Below, piece after piece: positions 1 to 11,504 of a DNA stretch of 48,596 bases. The notes under the pieces are model-generated. The model saw nothing but the letters and a program-made list of their open reading frames with translations, was not told where the DNA came from and made no database searches. A program made the position numbers and the translations under genes. Source of the stretch: Folioceros fuciformis (lineage: Eukaryota > Anthocerotophyta > Anthocerotopsida > Anthocerotales); contig JBNGIO010004124.1 of NCBI GenBank assembly GCA_049999805.1, positions 1 to 48,596 of the forward strand. The letters are read 5' to 3'. How positions within the stretch are numbered: the stretch's first letter is position 1; each line of letters starts with the position of its first letter.

Positions 1-656
1 CTGCTGCCGGCCGCATGCTCCCTCTCCTCCCTCTGGACCTGCAGCGGCCGCTCCCTTCCTTCCTCTTGACCTTCCAGTGCGCACCACACAAGCATGTGGG
101 CACCAAGCGCCCAGCCGGATGCCTGGACCTGGATGCCTGCGACGAGCCCGGGTCCGCCTGGGGGGCCTCCAGGAACAAATTGCCTTTGATGGCCCCAACT
201 GATTTTGGGTCAGGAAGGAACTCGGACCACAACCGGCACACCGGGTAACCGGGATACCGGGACCGGCCCGCCATTCAACTACAGTATGTATGTACTGTGC
301 ATACTGTATTACGCATTCTCCAGGGGCACAACACCTGTCGCCTGTCAATCTCTAAACAGCGCCGAGTCCCTCATCCTAGCGGAAACAAAGAACAGGAGGT
401 GTGGAGAGAGACAGGCAGGACTGTCAGGAGCCGAGACGAGACGAGCCGAGCCGAGCCGAGCCGAGCCGAACCGAACCGAACCGAGCCGATTCACGAATCG
501 AGCAAGCAGTCGGGCTTCTTTCCACCAGGCACGCACAGAGGCTCTGCCCGGCCAGCCGGCCACAACGGGTAGCCAGATACATAAACGCGAACGTCGTGTT
601 GTGACGCACAGCTGCTGCGGGAGGCTGTGGAAGGGACGCAGGCTCGGCCACAGACC
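1..656. other. Upstream region of the CPSF160 gene
   Basis: No convincing coding exon was seen. The stretch is GC-rich and holds a pentanucleotide microsatellite (431-489). It must contain the promoter and 5' UTR of the gene starting at 657, but no clear TATA box stands out. Open frames on both strands here are repeat-driven and low in complexity. Confidence 0.5.
431..489. repeat. Pentanucleotide microsatellite (CCGAG/CCGAA)n
   Basis: About ten copies of a 5-bp unit, first CCGAG-like and then CCGAA-like, lie about 170 bp upstream of the CPSF160 start codon. The unit is not a multiple of 3, so it opens long frames in several phases that have no other support as genes. Confidence 0.85.
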
Positions 657-3600
657 ATGAGCTATGCGGCTTTCAGAATGGTGCACGCGCCTACGGGCGT
701 GGAGAATTGCGTAGCCGCCTACCTGACGCACTGCACGGGCCACAGCGACGACGCAGAAGCAGAAGCACAAGTAGACGCCGCCGCCGCCGCTGCCGCCACC
801 GGCGTCTATTGGAGGAGCGTTCCAGACAGCAGCTTCAAGGATGCGGCGTCGCTGCTGCTGCCCAACCTGGTCGTCTCCAAGGCCAATGTCTTGGAGGTGT
901 ACCACTTGCGGGTGCAAGAAGGATGGGACAAGGACGACGGCGGGGTTCAACAGCAACAGCAGTCGCGACCGCACACGGCGGCCGATGGCTCTGCTGGAGC
1001 CCGGCGGGGAGGCTTCATGGCCGGGGTGTTCTCTGTCTGGCTGGAGCTTGTGTGTCATTACAGGTACCAGCTGCTTCGGGTGGGAGGTAGTGAAACGGAT
1101 GGAATGCAATGCAATGAGATGAAATGCAGTGGGTACAAGATTGGATGGAATGCCGCTGTGCACCTCTGGGGGAATTCCCTTTCGTCTGGCCTGCCTCACA
1201 GCCGGCTACCTACCTCCGCTTTGCTGCGCTGACTGAATTACTGAAACCGCGCAGTGCTTGTGTTCTGCTCCTGTCATGACGTGAGTGAGGATATTATGGA
1301 TGATGCAGATTGCATGGCAACGTTGAAAGTATGGCAGTCCTGTCGCACGGTCGGGATGATGGCCGCAAGCGTCGGGACGCGATTATTCTCACGTTCCGCG
1401 AGGCCAAGGCCTCCCTTCTATCGTTCGACGACTCGATTCAGGGCCTGCGGACCAGGTGCTGTGTCTCCTTCGCCAGTGCTGGACTTGGGGAGCTCAATGC
1501 TTCTCGACCTGGCCCCTTATCCTTGACGTTGTTAGGGTTAGGTCTGCCGATGCTCTTCCTTGTCGCAGCCTGTCCCTCAAGAGTGGTCTCCTTGTCCGTT
1601 GCAGCTCATTGCACTTCTTTCAGGGACCGGATTGGGATCACCTGAAGAGGGGACGAGAGAAGTTTCCGAGAGGTCCCCTTGTCAGGGCAGATCCCTCAGG
1701 GAGATGCGCTGCTGTGCTCATTTACGACTGCCAAATGGTTCTCATGAAAGCTGCGCAGGTGGGAGCCCCGCCATCACCATTCTGCTTCGAAGGGCTTCTG
1801 CCGTGACTTGCTTGCCTGGGGACTTATGTGAGAGCCAATTCTTATAGCTGCTGGTATGCAGGTTGGGTATGGGTTGGTGGAAGAAGATGAAGGACCTGGT
1901 CCTGGTGGCATTGTTTCAGCGCGTGTAGAGTCATCTTATGTGGTGAGCTTGCGAGACATGGATATGAAACATATTAAAGACTTCGTCTTTCTCAATGGCA
2001 AGTTCATCCACGCTGTATGCTTACTCTCTACTCATTGTACGTCCAACTCGCCATCATCTTAGACTTACCTCAGATTGAGGCTCTGCATTTCATTCTCTAG
2101 TCTCCAAATTTTTGTACACTACACTGCTGCACACTCTCCATTCCAAGTAGCTCCTACTCCAAACCTGCACTTCATTCTGTCAGGAGCGTTGATGTGTCCC
2201 AAGCTTCGCTTTTACATCCTTTTTGACAAACGCGCTGGTCGGGATTTGCAGGATTCATAGAACCTGTGGTTCTTTTTCTTCACGAGAGAGAGCCAACTTG
2301 GCCTGGTCGTCCAACATGGAAGCGGCATACTTCTGCAATAACTGCGCTCAGCATCAACACATCTCTCCAGCAGCACCCAACTATTTGGGCCGCTGCTGTA
2401 TGGATTATAGCTTGCCCTTACCCCGATTCGTTCAGCTTACCCATCTCATCGTCGGTTGTACAGGAATTTCTTGTTCGTGTTTGCTGTTACTTCAACTGTT
2501 TCTCACTGTGATCTGCAGAACCTGCCGTATGATGCGTACAAGCTTCTAGCGGTACCCTCTCCTATTGGTGGTGTCATCGTGATCTGTGCAAACAGCCTTC
2601 ACTATTATAGCCAGGTATCAAGATGGTTCCAGCATAGCTGAAAGAGCAACCCCACGCATTTGTTCATATGTGTTCCTGTACTGCCTCGTCTTTTGGCTTA
2701 ACCTGGCTTCACTGTGCAAGTCTGACCGTTGTGATGTACTCCGGCCAGTCAACTAGTTGCTCCCTTGCACTGAATGAGTGTGCAGTGGCTCCCGAAGGAA
2801 GGTAGGCTCATGCTGGAACTTGTACTCAGTAGCTCCTGCTCCTGCCTGAATAGGTTGTTTTGTTCACACTCAAAAGCACTCCAGTGTATAACAGATAGTG
2901 TCCTTCTTCAACTTTTCCCAGACAAAGAAAATGGTCATTCCAATCATCTTGCAATTGTTGTTCCAATGTTCCAGCGTCTCAGAGATGAGCAGGTCAAAGA
3001 TTAGGGTTGAGTTGGATGGGGCACACGCAGCATGGATATCAAACGATGTTGCCCTTTTTTCAACTAAAACTGGCAACCTGCTTTTGCTTTCATTGGTGTT
3101 TGATGGAAGGTAGGTTTGCTTAATCTACTCACTGCTTTTTTGCCCAAATATCTGCTACCTGTTCCTTTACGCATGTTATCTCCCCCTCTTTTGAATTGCG
3201 GAAATTGTTCAGATCTGTTCAAAAGCTGGAGCTTTCAAAATCAAGCGCTTCTGTTCTTGCTTCGGTACCCATCTCAAAGCTTGTGCTTTTGGCTAAGAAA
3301 ATTTTGATCAGATGTTATGCTGCATAACTGTATGTGCGAATATGAGCAATATACTCATATAATTGTAAATCAGTGCATGTGCACAGTGGGGGACTCTTTT
3401 TTTTTCCTTGGCAGTCGCCTTGGAGACAGTCTACTGGTTCAATACACGTCAGGAGCAGTTTCTGGAGGAACTCCAACAGGAAATCTGAAAAGTGTTAAAG
3501 AGGAGGTGATTTTGGTCTACGTGGCCTCGTTGGTGCACTTCTGGTCGATTTGCTTCCTGCACGCTGGAATATGCTGCCAGCACTGCCCTTCATGGCTGAA

Positions 3601-6600
3601 CGCATTCGAAGTTCAAAAGTGGTGTGTTTTCACCAATACCTCAACTGGCTCATGCAGCATAGTGAGATGGATGGGGACTTGTTACAACCACCTTCAAAAA
3701 GGCTCCGGCAAGCTTCTTCAGATTTGTCTCAAGAAGGCATCAGTGCAGAGGAACTCTCTCTCTATTACTCCTCACCCGCATCTGATTCGCCAAAGGTAGT
3801 CTGCGCACATCTTATTTCATTTAAGGTGAACTGGACGCATCTTACTCTGAGTTGTGGAGCCTGTCCTTATGCTGTGGGCTTTTGTAGAGGAAAACTTTTT
3901 CCTTTGCAGTTAGAGACTCGCTAGTGAACATTGGTCCTCTTCGAGATATTGCTTACGGACTACGACCAAATGCTGATGGGAACACCTCTGGATCTACCAG
4001 GCAAAGTAATTATGAACTAGTACGTCTCCTTTGCATTGTTGTCGACTGAATTTACTCTACCTGGACAGAAAACGCCCATTATTTAAACCATTATCATGAA
4101 CTCGTATTTTTTGAAAGTGTCAGCATCCTTTCTGAAAATTGAATATCAGGTAGCTTGTTCTGGCCATGGAAAAAACGGAAGTTTATCAGTATTGCATGAC
4201 TCAATCCGACCTGATTTTATCACTGAGGTATTTCATGATTGCTTGTTTATGCCACGTCAGCTCATGGTTGTTATCGTCTACGACGCGCTGGACAGTTTTT
4301 AACTTTCCTCTGCAGGTTGAGCTTCCAGGTTGCAATGGAATCTGGACTGTTTACCACCAAACGGGACAGAATCCTACCTTAGAAGTGAAGGCCAATGATG
4401 AATTCCATGCCTACCTCATCATCAGTTTGGAAACGCGAACCATGGTGAGGTTCTTTTCTGCATGCGTGGGCTCCTTGCAATGCAGGAGTTGATCAGTCAT
4501 TGTTCACGCTTCCTGATCTTACTTGTGCAGGTTCTTGAGACAGGTGAAATGCTAGGTGAAGTTACAGAATCTGTGGAATACTTCACAGAGGGCCCTACTA
4601 TTTATGCTGGAAACCTTTTTGGCAGGTGAATGTTGAGATTCACCGTCTTGTCAATTTCAAGAATGGGCTAAAGGCCTCTTGCTTAATGCTTTGCCGGAAA
4701 TGCAGACAGCGGGTCGCACAAGTGTATTCAAGGGGTGTCCGTGTCCTTGATGGAGTACACCTGTGCCAGGAATTGCTCGTCCAGAGGTCCTCCTCTGATG
4801 CGGACAAGGAGGACAGCAAGCAGATTCTTGTCGAGATGGCAGATGTTGCAGATCCCTACATTCTCTTGCGTATGAGTGATGGCAGCATTCAGCTGGTTGT
4901 CGGAAGTAAGTGTCCAATGTTTCCAGTAGGTTGACTTTCATTGCTTTGGTTGAAGCTCCCTCCCTGATGTGTTGTTTATCAGATCCAGATAATCTCACCC
5001 TATCACTGAGTGAGCCGCCCTTTGCTCCGGGCTCTGATGTGATAACTGCTTGCTCCCTTTTTACGGATAAAGGGGCCAACCCATGGCTTCGTCGAGCACA
5101 CATTGATGCTCGTCCAATAGAACAAAGGGCTGACAACAAGGCCTTTTGCATCTTGGCCAGAAAGAGTGGAAGGCTTGAATTTTATGACCTACCCGGTCTT
5201 AGCTGTGTCTTTAGTGCTGAAAAATTTATTCATGGATTGCCTATTTTAATAGACGAAAAACTGAACCATGCATACACTGTAAATGGGTTAGAGATAATTG
5301 AGGACACAGAAGGCCAAGGTGATAATGACCATGCCCATGCCACTGATTCAGCGCCGCAGAATATTGTAACTGAAGTTCGAATGGTAACTTGGGGTGAAAA
5401 ATTTGGGCGGCCCTTTTTGTTTGCCATGTTAAGCGACGAAACTATGTTGTGCTATCACGCATTTGTCTTTGATGGGGTAGAGTCAAACCTAACTAGTGAG
5501 GATGCTCTAGCCATTACTGTGGAAGACAGTGACATGGCTAGAGCAATTAGAACAAGGCTCTCCAGATTGAGGTTTGCCAGGGTGCCTTTGGAGTGGGTGA
5601 GCGGAGAGGAGGGAGGAGGACAACCACCTTCCTCTGGACAAAGGATTTTCCCTTTTGACAACATCGGGAATGTGGAAGGAGCGTTTGTGACGGGAACTCG
5701 GCCTCTCTGGTTAATGATATGCAGGGAGCGAGTTCGATCACATCCTCAGGTGCGGGGCCTAGTGCCAACAGACAGAAGATGGCTAAATTGATGGAAACAT
5801 TAGTTCTCTCTCAAACTGCTGACGGAAAGTCTCTTTTTCGTGTCTTCCATGCAGTTCAGTGATGGGAGCATTTTAGCAATAACTTCTTTGCACAATGTGA
5901 ATTGCAATCATGGTTTCATATACATCACTTCCAAGGTAGTCTGCTCAACCGTTCATACACTTTGGAAACATGGTGAATGAACACGTTTGCTCCTGGTTCT
6001 GTAATATTTGTCATGTATCAGATTTGTTGTCCTCCACCTAAGCACGAGTTTGGATTGCCAGGGGTTATTGAAGATCTGTCAGCTGCCTTCAATACTCAAC
6101 TATGACAATGATTGGCCTGTACAAAAGGCAGGAGTTGCTATGTTTTTCTAGTATTGATGCAGACATGGTATTTAGCCCAAGATTCTTTCCATGATCTGCA
6201 TTTCTGTTGCTCATGTCCTGTAGATCCCGCTGCGGGGTACACCTCATCAGATAACCTATTATGCGGAGGCAAACCTCTATGCACTCGTTGTCTCATTTTC
6301 GGTCAGTTTCTCTACTATGTTTGCGTCCATTATCTGCCTTCTCAGTCCAACTGCAGAGTTCCTGCAATCTCACTCTGCAGCTGGTCATGTATATGGACTA
6401 GGGTCTACCTGGCGGAGGTGAACACCAGGTAGAATCAGAGATCCCTGGAGAAGATGGACAAAAGCTGATCGCCTCTTCTGAAGACTTTGAAGTCCGCATC
6501 TTGGAACCTGGTAAATCGGGTGGAACTTGGGAGACGAAAGGGACAATTGCCATGCAGGTGACAGAGCATGCGCTTACTGTTCGAATTGTGTCCATCAAGG

Positions 6601-8105
6601 TAATGTGTTTCACAACTGTGCGACCAATTTCATCTGTAATGAGATTCTAAAAGTGTACCACATTTCTCTGCAACCAGAATATTGTCAATGACCAAACTCA
6701 GACGTTCCTAGCTATTGGAACTGCATTTGTTCAAGGAGAGGATGTTGGTGCCAAAGGTCGTATCATATTGGTTCAGATAAGTCAAGATGCCAATGATTCT
6801 AACATCGAGGTAATCAATTACTGAGCTCGCCTTCATTGGGTAGTCATCTTAGTGTTCAGTAAAGTACTGAGAAACTGAGTGTCCCCGGTAGTTTGAATCT
6901 TTACTCACTGGGAGAGGTCTGCGTTTTTCTCTCTGATTCCAGGCACGTGAGATCTACTCAAAGGAGCTGAAAGGCGCCATATCAGCAATTGCCTCACTAC
7001 AGGGCCGTCTTCTTGTAGCTATTGGCCCCAAAATTATTCTTCACAATTGGAATGGTGTGGAACTAAATGGCGCTGCTTTCTTTGATGCACCGCTGTATGT
7101 GGTGAGCTTAAATGTTGTAAGTAGCCCCGACATCCTCCTACAGCCAAATATCGCATACTTTTTTGAAGAAACAAAGGCCCAAACCGTGCCGTCTTATGTT
7201 CCTCCAACGACTCATGGTTTGCAGGTTAAGAACTTCGTTCTCTTTGGTGACATCCACAAGAGCATCTACTTTCTATGTTGGAAGGAGGAAGGAGCACAGT
7301 TAGTCCTTTTAGCGAAGGATTTTGGCTCACTCGATTGCTATGCTACAGAGTTTTTGATTGATGGTGGCACCTTGAGTCTCCTTGTGTCAGATAGCCGGAA
7401 AAATATTCAGGTATGGGAACCTGAGTTTGTTCCTCTAGCAGTAACTAACACCGGTGTTTCTGATGCCATTGTGCTTTTGTGGGTGTGGAATGATTACTGC
7501 ATAGCTTGTTGACTGTTGTGGAGTATGCCGCAGATATTTTCCTATGCGCCAAAAAGTGTTGAGACTTGGAAAGGCCAGAAACTTCTGCCGAGAGCAGAAT
7601 TCCATGTGGGTGGCCATGTCGGAAAGTTCTTGAGATTGCAGATGCTTCCAGTCTCAGGAGGCACTCGTTCCAATAGATTCGCCCTGTTCTTCGGCACGTT
7701 AGATGGGGGAATTGGTTTCATTGCTCCGCTGGACGAGCTGACATTTCGACGACTGCAAAGTTTGCAAAGGAAACTAGTCCATTCCATTCCCCATGTGGCA
7801 GGATTGAATCCTCATGCTTTCAGACAGTTTAAGAGTGAGGGTCAAACTCATCGACCAGGACCCGAAAACATCATAGATTGCGAGCTGCTCTGCCAGTAAG
7901 TTTTTTTCGCCCGTTTGTGATCAAGAGCATAAGGTTTTGAAACATTTGACAGTCTCTGACACGTTTCTCTGCTTGAACGTTTCCTTGCAGTTACGAGGCT
8001 CTGCCCGTGGATGAACAGTTAGAAGTGGCCCGCCAAATCGGTACCACCCGTTCTCAAATATTGTCCAATCTCCGTGATCTATCTCTGAGTACGAGCTTTT
8101 TATGA
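657..8105 (+). CDS. CPSF160: Cleavage and polyadenylation specificity factor subunit 1 (CPSF160), 26 exons
   Basis: This is the large scaffold subunit of the nuclear pre-mRNA 3'-end processing complex, which with WDR33 and CPSF30 recognises the polyadenylation signal. I place exons at 657-1063, 1309-1455, 1605-1758, 1862-1997, 2252-2397, 2519-2614, 2749-2801, 2975 (or 2993)-3109, 3213-3264, 3374-3505, 3658-3795, 3888-4019, 4150-4227, 4316-4444, 4531-4625, 4706-4905, 4983-5749, 5855-5935, 6062-6127, 6224-6301, 6402 (or 6429)-6599, 6678-6809, 6943-7116, 7225-7410, 7534-7895 and 7991-8105. Phases agree throughout and give about 1460 aa, near the 1442 aa I recall for Arabidopsis. Matching landmarks include an N-terminal PTGVENC, ARVESSYVVSLRD, VAVPSPIGG, CSGHGKNG, YIILRMSD-like and ALTVRIVSI stretches and a C-terminal IGTTR...STSFL end, covering MMS1_N-like and CPSF_A regions. 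ATG 657 is chosen because it matches the conserved MSxAAxxM start. A short alanine run (near 778-800) sits in exon 1. Two introns appear to use GC donors (1998, 6128). Exons 8-10 and the start of exon 21 are the least certain. Confidence 0.93.
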
Positions 8106-8510
8106 TCCCGTCCAACAATATTTGGGATAATGCAGATTTAAGACTCTCATGTATATATAGCCGTAGGTTAGCCATTGTGTAGAAGGTACCATTGTGTACC
8201 ATGCAGTTCTGACTCACAGATTTAGTGGGTCCGCAATTTTGTACATGGGCTATCCTCTGGAATCAGAGGATGACAACAGTGAAGTATGCTTAAGCATGCC
8301 TTGCTACTCGAACTGATCGAAGAATCTGATTACAGCTGCACAGCATGAACGCAAGGACTCTCTACGCCACGGCTGCTCATCTTGAAATTCGTGTTCTACA
8401 AGGGTGGCATCGTCTCATCTCGTGATGCTTCCATTGAAGCAAGACTGCAAAACAAGGAGGGTAACACGGAGGTAGGCATAAAGCTCACAAAAATTTGGGC
8501 AGTGCGAATC
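8106..8510. other. Intergenic 3' regions of two convergent genes
   Basis: This stretch separates the stop codons of CPSF160 (+) and the FAM136A-like gene (-). It is expected to hold both 3' UTRs, possibly overlapping. I see no gene or repeat in it. Confidence 0.5.
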
Positions 8511-9046
8511 CTACGTGCTCTCAGTGCCAGGAATAGTGATCTTGGACTGAATATTTGCAGCAAGTTGAGGAATAGTCTTCAAGTGTTCCCTGATGGAGCC
8601 TTCCATGCACCTCTCCATCTCTTGTTGCTTTTCATCATCTAAATCCACCGTGCCAGCAGCTTCTACTTTATCTTTACAGGCATAAATGGACCTCTGCAGA
8701 CGCTCCTGAAAGCTCGTCAGCTCGTGCTGGATTACGGATTGAGCCTTCTCCACGGGCGCAGTACACTTGTCTAGACACCGCTGGAGCTGCAATTGCGAGG
8801 GCTTAGGGTCCCTGCTGCAACAATAGTAGCCGCACTGGAAATATGACTTCTGCAAATGACAGCAGTAAAGGCTCAATCAGCCGCTCAAGCAACATGAGGC
8901 CCCTTCGGAACAGAAGGTCAGGCAACCATAGAGAGCAGCTGGCAAAAAACCTGAAGCGTGAAATTCACGTAGTCTTGCACTCCAGTCATAGCCTCGTTGA
9001 CGGTGGCATTCACAGTATTCATCAAATCTACCAGCTGTCGAGACAT
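8511..9046 (-). CDS. FAM136A: FAM136A-like (DUF842) protein, two exons
   Basis: A 144-aa protein encoded by exons 9046-8951 and 8849-8511, with a 101-bp GT-AG intron (8950-8850) in phase 0. The family is a small conserved eukaryotic group with paired Cys-x3-Cys motifs, like twin-CX3C proteins of the mitochondrial intermembrane space. Its molecular role is poorly known. The exon join gives a VNFTLQ/KSYFQC sequence, which is how I recall plant members reading around this point. Exon 2 shows CGYYCC, CLDKC, YACKDK and ERCMEGS cysteine motifs, then a KTIPQL tail. ATG 9046 gives MSRQLVDL and is the first in-frame ATG. It is convergent with CPSF160 and divergent from PSAT, with 679 bp between the start codons. 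Confidence 0.85.
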
Positions 9047-9170
9047 GGTTGCCGATCCTGGTGAAGATGAAACTTCCGATCCACCCGCTATAACGCAGGA
9101 CAGTCGGCCTTCCTCTTCGAACCGCGAGCATCAGAATCCAACAGGCTACTCACGTCGCAGAATCAGTCCA

Positions 9171-9179
9171 AAACCCTAA
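9171..9179. promoter_or_regulatory. Telo-box (AAACCCTAA)
   Basis: The sequence AAACCCTAA lies 125 bp upstream of the FAM136A-like start codon and about 550 bp from PSAT. In plants this element is common in promoters of translation-related and cell-cycle genes and is bound by telomere-repeat-binding factors. Its activity here is inferred. Confidence 0.5.
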
Positions 9180-9287
9180 ACCTTGGCCCTAACGGAAAGT
9201 ACTGCGTAAACACTAAGTCCACTCCCCATGCTCGATCGTGGGTGGTGGTTCGTTCCATCGTGTGCTATATAGCAGTTTTCTAACTTG

Positions 9288-9503
9288 GCAACTTTGCGCT
9301 CCGTGCCTCGCTCCGTGTCGGCCCAACAGTCGTAGCAACTTTGGTCTGGTCTGCATGCGTCTTCGCTCCGTGTGGTTGTACCTGAGTAGCAACATTGGTT
9401 TGCTCTGCATGCCTCCTCGCTCGGTGTCGTCAGAACCTCATAACACCTTTGGTTTCCTCTGAATGCCTCCTCGCTCCGTGTCGGTGCAACGTCACAGCTG
9501 CGA
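9288..9503. repeat. 54-bp imperfect tandem repeat array, about four units
   Basis: Units lie at 9342-9395, 9396-9449 and 9450-9503, with a more diverged unit at 9288-9341. A core containing CTCGCTCCGTGTCG is shared. Because 54 is a multiple of 3, the minus strand keeps an open frame that reads as 18-aa repeats of the form SEEAxRxNQxCY. The array lies in a divergent promoter region. Confidence 0.8.
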
Positions 9504-9725
9504 TCTTCACGAGCTTTCTTTCGGGTGCGGCTCGATGACACTGTCCGGATAGAAATCGCCCGCTTGGATGCTTGCCGACTTTGTATTCTTACTTGTTTGT
9601 TCCTTGTCTGTCTCCGGATCTGGCGGTTGAATGATCTTGTGTGGGCTGTTCTAGTGTGTCACTCTCAGTGACTGAATTTCAAGGGTCACCTAACTGTGTT
9701 GGCACTGTCCAGTATTTGATATCTC

Positions 9726-11051
9726 ATGGCCGCCACAATGTCGCAAGCATCTCTGCTTTCGCAAGCTGCCGCGCGCATCACAGTCAACAGCAAGCGGGAA
9801 TCGCTCTTTGGCTCAGAATTCAAGGGACAGCAGGTGACATTGGTGAAGTTCATCAAGACTGCCTCCGTGAATTTGAGATACCAACGACCCATCACGCAGT
9901 GCACGGCAACTGTTCCGTCGTCGGCAAGTATCAAGGGTTCGGATATTCCAGTTGAGGACCAGGAACGCCAAGTTTTCAACTTCGCCGCTGGTCCAGCCAC
10001 GCTTCCTTCGAGAGTCCTGAGAAAGGCGCAGGAGGAGCTCTTAGACTACAAAAACAGCGGTATGAGCGTCATGGAAATGAGTCACAGATCCAAGGAGTTC
10101 TTGTCTATCATTCTGAAAGCTGAAGCCGATTTCCGGGAGTTGCTGAAAATTCCGGAAACGTACGAAGTTTTGTTTGTGCCCGGGGGCGCGTCTACCCAGT
10201 TCTCTGCCATTCCTCTCCAGCTCTGCGAACCAGATGACACAGCAGATTTTATTGTCACAGGCTCCTGGAGTGACAAGGCGTACAAGGAGGCACAGAAATA
10301 CTGCAAGGCTAATTTGGCTTGGTCTGGGAAGGCAAACAAGTATACCCGCCTGCCTTCTAAGGATGAAATCAAACTCACGCCGGGAGCCAAGTTTGTCCAT
10401 ATTTGCGCCAATGAGACGATCCACGGGGTGGAGTTTAAGGATTATCCCGATGTAGGGGACTCTATTCTAGTGGCGGACATGTCCTCCAATTTCTGCTCCA
10501 AGCCTGTCGACGTCTCTAAGTTTGGTATCATCTATGGGGGTGTGCAGAAAAATATTGGACCAGCGGGTATTGCTATCGTGATCATCAGGAAAGATCTGCT
10601 TGGTAAGGCGCAGAAACAGACTCCTGTCATGTTGGACTACAAGACTCATGCCGACAACAAGTCGTTGTACAACACACCCCCATGCTGGATCATCTATTTG
10701 TGTGGCCTCGTCTTTGAAGACTTGTTGGCTCAGGGTGGCTTGGAAGGTATAGAAAAGAAGAACGTTGCCAAAGCTCAGCTATTATATGACGCTATCGATG
10801 AGAGCAATGGCTTCTACAGATGTCCCGTGGAGAAATCTGTTCGCTCTCTTATGAACGTGCCCTTCACAATGGGTACCCCTGAGCTAGAGGCTGCGTTTCT
10901 TAAGGAGGCCGCTGCCCAAGGTTTGAAGGAACTGAAAGGGCACCGGTCAGTTGGGGGTGTAAGAGCTTCCATCTACAATGCCATGCCCAAGATCGGTGTC
11001 GAGAAGTTGGTTGCCCATATGAAGGTGTTTCAAGCAAGGACTGAACTCTGA
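9726..11051 (+). CDS. PSAT: Phosphoserine aminotransferase, plastid-targeted, single exon
   Basis: This 441-aa PLP enzyme makes 3-phosphoserine from 3-phosphohydroxypyruvate and glutamate, the second step of the phosphorylated serine pathway in plastids. The catalytic domain begins near residue 81 ([13 protein letters not shown]) and is complete. Visible landmarks are the GGASTQF phosphate-binding stretch (about 153-159), Asp251 in VADMSSNF (the expected partner of the pyridine nitrogen) and the Schiff-base lysine Lys275 in [11 protein letters not shown]. The C-terminal [11 protein letters not shown] substrate-binding region is present. The first 75-80 residues are Ser/Arg/Lys-rich and poor in acids, as in a chloroplast transit peptide. 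ATG 9726 is the first in-frame start; a second lies at 9738. No intron is needed. Confidence 0.96.
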   Translation: MAATMSQASLLSQAAARITVNSKRESLFGSEFKGQQVTLVKFIKTASVNLRYQRPITQCTATVPSSASIKGSDIPVEDQERQVFNFAAGPATLPSRVLRKAQEELLDYKNSGMSVMEMSHRSKEFLSIILKAEADFRELLKIPETYEVLFVPGGASTQFSAIPLQLCEPDDTADFIVTGSWSDKAYKEAQKYCKANLAWSGKANKYTRLPSKDEIKLTPGAKFVHICANETIHGVEFKDYPDVGDSILVADMSSNFCSKPVDVSKFGIIYGGVQKNIGPAGIAIVIIRKDLLGKAQKQTPVMLDYKTHADNKSLYNTPPCWIIYLCGLVFEDLLAQGGLEGIEKKNVAKAQLLYDAIDESNGFYRCPVEKSVRSLMNVPFTMGTPELEAAFLKEAAAQGLKELKGHRSVGGVRASIYNAMPKIGVEKLVAHMKVFQARTEL

Positions 11052-11504
11052 GAGGTGATTTTCGTCGGACTTTTTGAAAGACTGAATATCAGCATGTAGG
11101 AGTGGCTTGTCTATTGGCATATATACGTAAGGTGGCTTGACTTCTGAGTTTTAGAAGAGTTACCCGGTGATGAATTTTGCTCTGGGAGTAGCAGCTGCTG
11201 GAAGTTGATTGCCATAATTGAAAGAGTATATTTCGTAGGTACAGGTTGTTGCGACGTATTTTGTGGTTGAATGTTATTCATTTGACTAATCGAAAACTTT
11301 TGTGAAGCTTGTTGAGTTGATGGGGCAAGTAGAAGTGTCTTTTATATTTGTTGAACAAAACGAGAACACAGTTTGTTTGAAGCCCGAACGCAATCTCACT
11401 CGAATATGTACATGTGTCAGCCTGGGAAGTTTCTTACATCAAGGAAGTCATACTATGCTACTCAAGAATTCACAACTTCCTTCCTGCAGTTCATCTCTAC
11501 CGCC
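11052..11504. other. Convergent 3' regions of PSAT and HSP70
   Basis: The region is AT-richer than its flanks and lies between the PSAT stop (+) and the HSP70 stop (-). It presumably holds both 3' UTRs. No gene or repeat was seen. Confidence 0.5.

Larger units (their letters stand above)
9047..9725. other. Divergent promoter region between FAM136A-like and PSAT
   Basis: This shared upstream region has the FAM136A-like gene to the left (-) and PSAT to the right (+). It contains a telo-box (9171-9179) and a 54-bp tandem repeat array (9288-9503). A minus-strand frame of about 120 codons (9541-9176) stays open through the array but lacks outside support as a gene. Confidence 0.5.

Noticed and set aside
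345-1199. Long minus-strand open frame (284 codons) over the start of CPSF160
   Set aside because: It runs antisense through the microsatellite and CPSF160 exon 1, is low in complexity and matches nothing known to me; it mirrors the GC-rich coding exon.
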